NCBI GenBank assembly: GCA_050954505.1
Contig: JBPBPY010000330.1
Coordinates: 1 to 7,125 of the forward strand
DNA from: JAQGMO01 sp050954505
Lineage (GTDB): Bacteria > Pseudomonadota > Gammaproteobacteria > Burkholderiales > Burkholderiaceae_D
Direction: 5' to 3'
DNA: 7,125 bases
The position numbers and the translations under genes are program-made. Below the pieces are notes generated by a model that had not been told where the DNA came from, did not search any database, and worked only from the letters and a program-made list of their open reading frames with translations. Below, piece after piece: positions 6,723 through 7,125 of the stretch (position 1 is its first letter; the number at the start of each line of letters is the position of its first letter).

Positions 6723-6740
6723 CAGTCATCATTCTGTCAA
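6723..6740 (+). promoter_or_regulatory. Pho-box-like sequence at the upstream end of the repeat array
   Basis: CAGTCATCATTCTGTCAA matches the classical 18-bp Pho box (CTGTCATAAATCTGTCAT, from memory) at 14 positions. It has two GTCA cores exactly 11 bp apart, as in PhoB sites. It is the first pair of units of the longer array. PhoB control of transaldolase would be unusual, and the match may only reflect a shared OmpR-family repeat architecture. Confidence 0.25.
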
Positions 6741-6821
6741 TACACGATGAACATGCGGTCAACACAGGTCAACGTACAATCAGCGTATGGTCAACCCTTG
6801 TTCAACACTCGGTCATCCCAT
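6724..6821 (+). repeat. Degenerate 11-bp direct-repeat array, GGTCAAC core, nine units
   Basis: Nine consecutive units begin at 6724, 6735, 6746, 6757, 6767, 6778, 6789, 6800 and 6811, all 11 bp long except the fourth (10 bp). Their first seven bases are AGTCATC, TGTCAAT, GATGAAC, GGTCAAC, GGTCAAC, AATCAGC, GGTCAAC, GTTCAAC and GGTCATC. Three units are identical over seven bases and six carry GTCA at the same place, so one face of the helix shows GTCA about once per turn. The last four bases of each unit vary. This looks like a multi-site target for a protein that binds 11-bp direct repeats, such as an OmpR/PhoB-type regulator. Degenerate tandem duplication without function is the alternative. 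Confidence 0.55.
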
Positions 6822-6859
6822 TCTGCATTCACCCAGATCAACCTGAACATCATTCCATC

Positions 6860-7125
6860 ATGAACCAGCTCGACCAACTCAAGCAATACACCACCATCGT
6901 GGCCGATACCGGCGACTTCCAGTCGATCGAAGCCTTCACGCCGCGCGACGCCACCACCAATCCATCGCTGATACTCAAGGCGGTGCAAAAGCCGGAGTAC
7001 CAGCCGCTGCTGGCCCAGGCGGTCAAAGCCCATGCAGGCCTGCCCCCTGGCGACATCATCGACGAATTGCTGGTGCGCTTCGGCCAGAGCATCCTGGCGA
7101 TCATTCCGGGACGGGTCTCGACTGA
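6860..7125 (+). CDS. tal: Transaldolase, N-terminal part, cut by the right window edge
   Basis: Transaldolase transfers a dihydroxyacetone unit from sedoheptulose-7-P to glyceraldehyde-3-P in the non-oxidative pentose phosphate pathway, in the cytosol. Eighty-eight codons are present, somewhat more than a quarter of the 316-aa E. coli TalB. The start MNQLDQLKQYTTIVADTGDF matches the TalB N-terminus. D16 corresponds to catalytic Asp17. DATTNPSL (30-37) is transaldolase signature 1, with N34 matching Asn35. The fragment ends in IIPGRVST, just where TalB has Glu96. The Schiff-base lysine is beyond the edge. The final tga of the window is out of frame and is not a stop. The gene follows hexR by 230 bp and probably has its own promoter. 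Confidence 0.95.
   Translation, partial: MNQLDQLKQYTTIVADTGDFQSIEAFTPRDATTNPSLILKAVQKPEYQPLLAQAVKAHAGLPPGDIIDELLVRFGQSILAIIPGRVST

Larger units (their letters stand above)
6630..6859. promoter_or_regulatory. hexR-tal intergenic region
   Basis: This 230-bp non-coding gap has no convincing intrinsic terminator after hexR and no HexR-like palindrome. Its right half (6724-6821) is filled by a phased direct-repeat array. A TACAAT -10-like hexamer at 6775-6780, inside the array, is the best tal promoter candidate but has no matching -35. No clear Shine-Dalgarno precedes the tal ATG. Confidence 0.6.

Noticed and set aside
6724..6821. Repeat array considered as a CRISPR array
   Set aside because: The repeat core is about 7 bp and the period 11 bp, far too short, with no cas genes and no spacers of usual length.
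6791..7104. Two minus-strand open frames of 80 and 84 codons opposite the tal start
   Set aside because: They overlap the clear transaldolase N-terminus on the plus strand and have no recognisable features.
7123..7125. Terminal tga as a stop codon truncating tal
   Set aside because: The tal frame at the edge reads TCG ACT GA, so tga is out of frame; the gene is simply cut by the window.

Overview
The window is a high-GC chromosomal stretch from a Gram-negative bacterium. Protein sequence style and gene order suggest a betaproteobacterium of the Burkholderiales, plausibly Oxalobacteraceae (Herbaspirillum/Janthinobacterium/Massilia type). That placement is inference from recalled protein sequences, not from a search. 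It is a compact central carbon metabolism locus with no mobile element, CRISPR array, RNA gene or phage gene that I could see.

Layout. On the minus strand, leftwards from about 2.2 kb: edd (6-phosphogluconate dehydratase, 243-2207), then eda (KDPG aldolase), whose first 56 codons lie at 1-170 and which runs off the left edge. On the plus strand, divergent from edd: pgi (glucose-6-phosphate isomerase, 2507-4180), zwf (glucose-6-phosphate dehydrogenase, 4275-5747), hexR (RpiR/HexR-family repressor with SIS domain, 5754-6629) and the first 88 codons of tal (transaldolase, 6860-7125), which runs off the right edge. The edd/pgi intergenic region is about 270-300 bp and carries two 15-bp palindromes resembling HexR operators, one beside each gene. 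One of them contains a perfect TATAAT -10 for edd. The hexR/tal gap (230 bp) holds a degenerate direct-repeat array with an 11-bp period and a GTCA core.

How the genes work together. Pgi interconverts fructose-6-P and glucose-6-P. Zwf oxidises glucose-6-P to 6-phosphogluconolactone. Edd and Eda turn 6-phosphogluconate into pyruvate and glyceraldehyde-3-P (Entner-Doudoroff route). Tal connects to the non-oxidative pentose phosphate pathway. HexR, which in characterised relatives is released from DNA by KDPG (the Edd product), probably represses both divergent units from the shared intergenic region. It appears to be the last gene of the pgi-zwf unit, so it would also control itself. Neither 6-phosphogluconolactonase (pgl) nor glucokinase is in the window.

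The genes are conventional. The material most worth a second look is non-coding: the paired operators, and the helically phased GTCAAC array upstream of tal.
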